Source of the DNA: Pseudogracilibacillus sp037072025
GTDB taxonomy: Bacteria; Bacillota; Bacilli; Bacillales; Amphibacillaceae
Length of the DNA stretch: 64,000 nucleotides
Direction: 5' to 3'
NCBI RefSeq assembly: GCF_037072025.1
Contig: NZ_JAXHDD010000006.1
Coordinates: 1 to 64,000 of the forward strand
The translations under genes and the position numbers were made by a program. This document shows, in pieces, positions 62,406-64,000 of the stretch. The notes under the pieces were generated by a model, which saw only the letters and a program-made list of their open reading frames with translations, was not told the DNA's origin and did no database searches. Position 1 is the stretch's first letter. Every line of letters starts with the position of its first letter.

Positions 62406-63140
62406 ATGTTTAAAAAACTATCCACAGATACGATAAATTGGATTATAATCATCGGTGTGATTCTCTTTGTTATTGAAATTGCATTTTTTCATGGTGGTAT
62501 AATTGGTACAGCCATTTTTACAGGATTTTTAATATATATAGGTTGGAAAAATTACTCAACGTTATTTGGTAAAATTTCATTTTGGGTTGGATTAGTTGGA
62601 TTTATCTTTGCTGTCCTCAATATGATTGCAGTCCGATTTTTAATTATTGTCTTTATAATTTTACTATTAATCGATTATTTAAAGTCTAATAAAGATGCGC
62701 AGCGAATTCATCCAACGATTAATATAGAACAAAAATATGAAGCTAAAGAACCGATAATAAAAATCAATCCAATATTTAGACAAATATTTTATGGAGATCA
62801 ACATACGGAAGAAACTGCTTATGAATGGGAAGATATCAACATACATGGTGGAATAGGGGATCGAATTATCGATTTAAGCAATACTGTCTTACCAGAAGAC
62901 ACTGCTGTAATCTCGATACGCCATTTAATTGGCAATATTGTTATTTATGTCCCTTACGAAGTAGAGATCATGATTCATCATAGTGCTATTTTTGGTAGAT
63001 CCTATATTTTAAATGAGTTTAACCATAATTTGATGAATCAAATTATTTCTTATAAAACTGAAAACTATGATACAACCTATCCGAGAGTAAAGATTATCAC
63101 CTCAATTGTGTCAGGGAATATCGAGGTGAAGCGGATATGA
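62406..63140 (+). CDS. liaF: cell wall-active antibiotics response protein LiaF
   Basis: The 244-residue protein has three to four N-terminal membrane helices (about 10-95) and a C-terminal beta-rich domain (about 150-244) with WEDINIHGGIGDRIIDLSNT, typical of the LiaF/VraT family. LiaF inhibits the LiaS-LiaR two-component system without stress. AAAGGAGG precedes the ATG. Its stop overlaps the liaS start. Confidence 0.93.
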   Translation: MFKKLSTDTINWIIIIGVILFVIEIAFFHGGIIGTAIFTGFLIYIGWKNYSTLFGKISFWVGLVGFIFAVLNMIAVRFLIIVFIILLLIDYLKSNKDAQRIHPTINIEQKYEAKEPIIKINPIFRQIFYGDQHTEETAYEWEDINIHGGIGDRIIDLSNTVLPEDTAVISIRHLIGNIVIYVPYEVEIMIHHSAIFGRSYILNEFNHNLMNQIISYKTENYDTTYPRVKIITSIVSGNIEVKRI

Positions 63141-64000
63141 TGACGATTATTAGACATTTACTTACATCTATTGCGTTCGGTATTTTACTTACGGTATCTG
63201 TGATTAGTATTACTTTTATCGTTTTTCCATTAACTGATTGGAAAATTCTACTACAAACAAAAGTATATAATGTGTCATATTTGGTCGTTATCACAACATT
63301 AACAATTATATTTAGTTCCATCATTGGCATTATTACCTCGGTATATTGGAAGCAAAGAATTGAACATGTAGAACGACAGCTTACTGAATTAAATAATGAT
63401 CAAGCTTTATCCAAAGGAGATACGTTTAAAGAATTAAAAAAAATAGAAGATCAACTAGTGAGGTTACAGGAAAAGTTTAGATTACAAGTAGAGCACTCGC
63501 AACGTTTAGCAACAGAAAGAGCTAAAGAAAGAGAAAAGAGTCTACAGGAAGTTGTCGAACAAGAAAGAAACAGGTTTGCACGTGATTTACACGATTCCGT
63601 CAGTCAGCATTTATTTGCAGCTTCTATGATGATGTCAGCTTTAAATGAGTCATCTATTGAAGATCTGACAGTTAAACATCAAATTCAAATGGTTGAAAAA
63701 ACGATACATCAATCACAACTTGAAATGAGAGCACTTTTGCTTCATTTAAGACCGGCGGCACTAAAAGGGAAAGTGTTGCATGAAGGAATGAAAGATTTAC
63801 TTACAGAGCTGATGAATAGAATTCCGCTAAAAGTTGACTGGAAAATTGAGTCATTTCCAGTTGAAAAAGGTGTAGAAGACCAATTGTTTCGCATAGTACA
63901 AGAAGCAATTTCTAATACGTTAAGACACGCTAAAGCATCATCCATTCATGTCATGTTGATTAAACGTGACCATAAAATCATCTTACGGGTTGTAGATGAT
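63137..64000 (+). CDS. liaS: sensor histidine kinase LiaS (truncated by window end)
   Basis: The frame is open from ATG 63137 (a second ATG follows at once) to the window end, 288 codons. It has two membrane helices (about 8-30 and 46-68), a HAMP-like/coiled-coil linker, the HisKA_3 phosphoacceptor motif ARDLHDSVSQHLFAASMM and the start of the ATPase domain with QEAISNTLRHAKA. It should detect envelope stress and phosphorylate LiaR, whose gene is expected just outside the window. The end at 64000 is artificial. Confidence 0.93.
   Translation, partial: MMTIIRHLLTSIAFGILLTVSVISITFIVFPLTDWKILLQTKVYNVSYLVVITTLTIIFSSIIGIITSVYWKQRIEHVERQLTELNNDQALSKGDTFKELKKIEDQLVRLQEKFRLQVEHSQRLATERAKEREKSLQEVVEQERNRFARDLHDSVSQHLFAASMMMSALNESSIEDLTVKHQIQMVEKTIHQSQLEMRALLLHLRPAALKGKVLHEGMKDLLTELMNRIPLKVDWKIESFPVEKGVEDQLFRIVQEAISNTLRHAKASSIHVMLIKRDHKIILRVVDD

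Overview
The window is a low-GC Firmicutes chromosome segment from the family Bacillaceae. The gene order follows the Bacillus subtilis yqfC-to-yqhL region closely: yqfC, yqfD, phoH, pgpH, ybeY, dgkA, era, yqzL, recO, glyQS, ccpN, yqfL, dnaG, sigA, cccA, trmK, yqfO, cshB, nfo, then sodA, yqgE, pbpA, rpmG, yqgN, gluP, yqgQ, an LTA synthase paralogue, DUF2759, yqgX, comGA-GG, DUF2626, yqhG, yqhH, gcvT-gcvPA-gcvPB and yqhL. Sporulation genes (yqfC, yqfD) and competence pilin genes point to an endospore-forming, potentially transformable bacillus. The intergenic repeats and codon use suggest the Oceanobacillus/Virgibacillus side of the family, but I cannot name a species.

Layout. 1-4.2 kb: an accessory cassette with a secreted four-cysteine peptide, an intercistronic hairpin, a two-FtsX-domain permease and its ATPase, followed by decayed sequence. 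4.4-12 kb: sporulation, c-di-AMP hydrolysis, ribosome maturation and repair genes. 12-16 kb: glycyl-tRNA synthetase behind a T-box with a GGC specifier, with a nested inverted-repeat element between riboswitch and start codon. 16-25.5 kb: CcpN and the PEP synthase/PPDK regulator, primase, SigA, cytochrome c, TrmK, Nif3-like protein, CshB and endonuclease IV. 25.5-29 kb: small membrane proteins, NfeD and a Na/Pi cotransporter. 28.7-29.8 kb: a tRNA cluster (Asn, Met, Ile2/CAT, Ser, Phe) with signs of a decayed rRNA operon in front and a structured repeat behind. 29.8-46.3 kb: superoxide dismutase, cell-wall and LTA synthesis, folate and membrane protease genes, MBL hydrolase and the comG operon. 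46.3-53 kb: YqhG/YqhH divergent from the glycine cleavage genes. 53-55.4 kb: a repeat-rich island. 55.4-59.1 kb: adenosylcobalamin-dependent ribonucleotide reductase (nrdJ) with a one-base frameshift and an intein at the catalytic cysteine. 59.2-64 kb: EamA transporter/LysR pair and the lia cell-envelope stress operon, cut off inside liaS by the window end.

Most interesting: the peptide/ABC cassette, which has a bacteriocin-export-like layout but no recognised peptide family; a repeated element at about 29.5 and 40.4 kb whose two copies differ by compensatory base-pair changes; ten tandem 52-bp hairpins at 53.2-53.7 kb; a composite MITE carrying a decayed gene; and nrdJ, where paired NrdR boxes, a MITE, a frameshift and an intein all meet. 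All calls come from reading the sequence; no database search was run.
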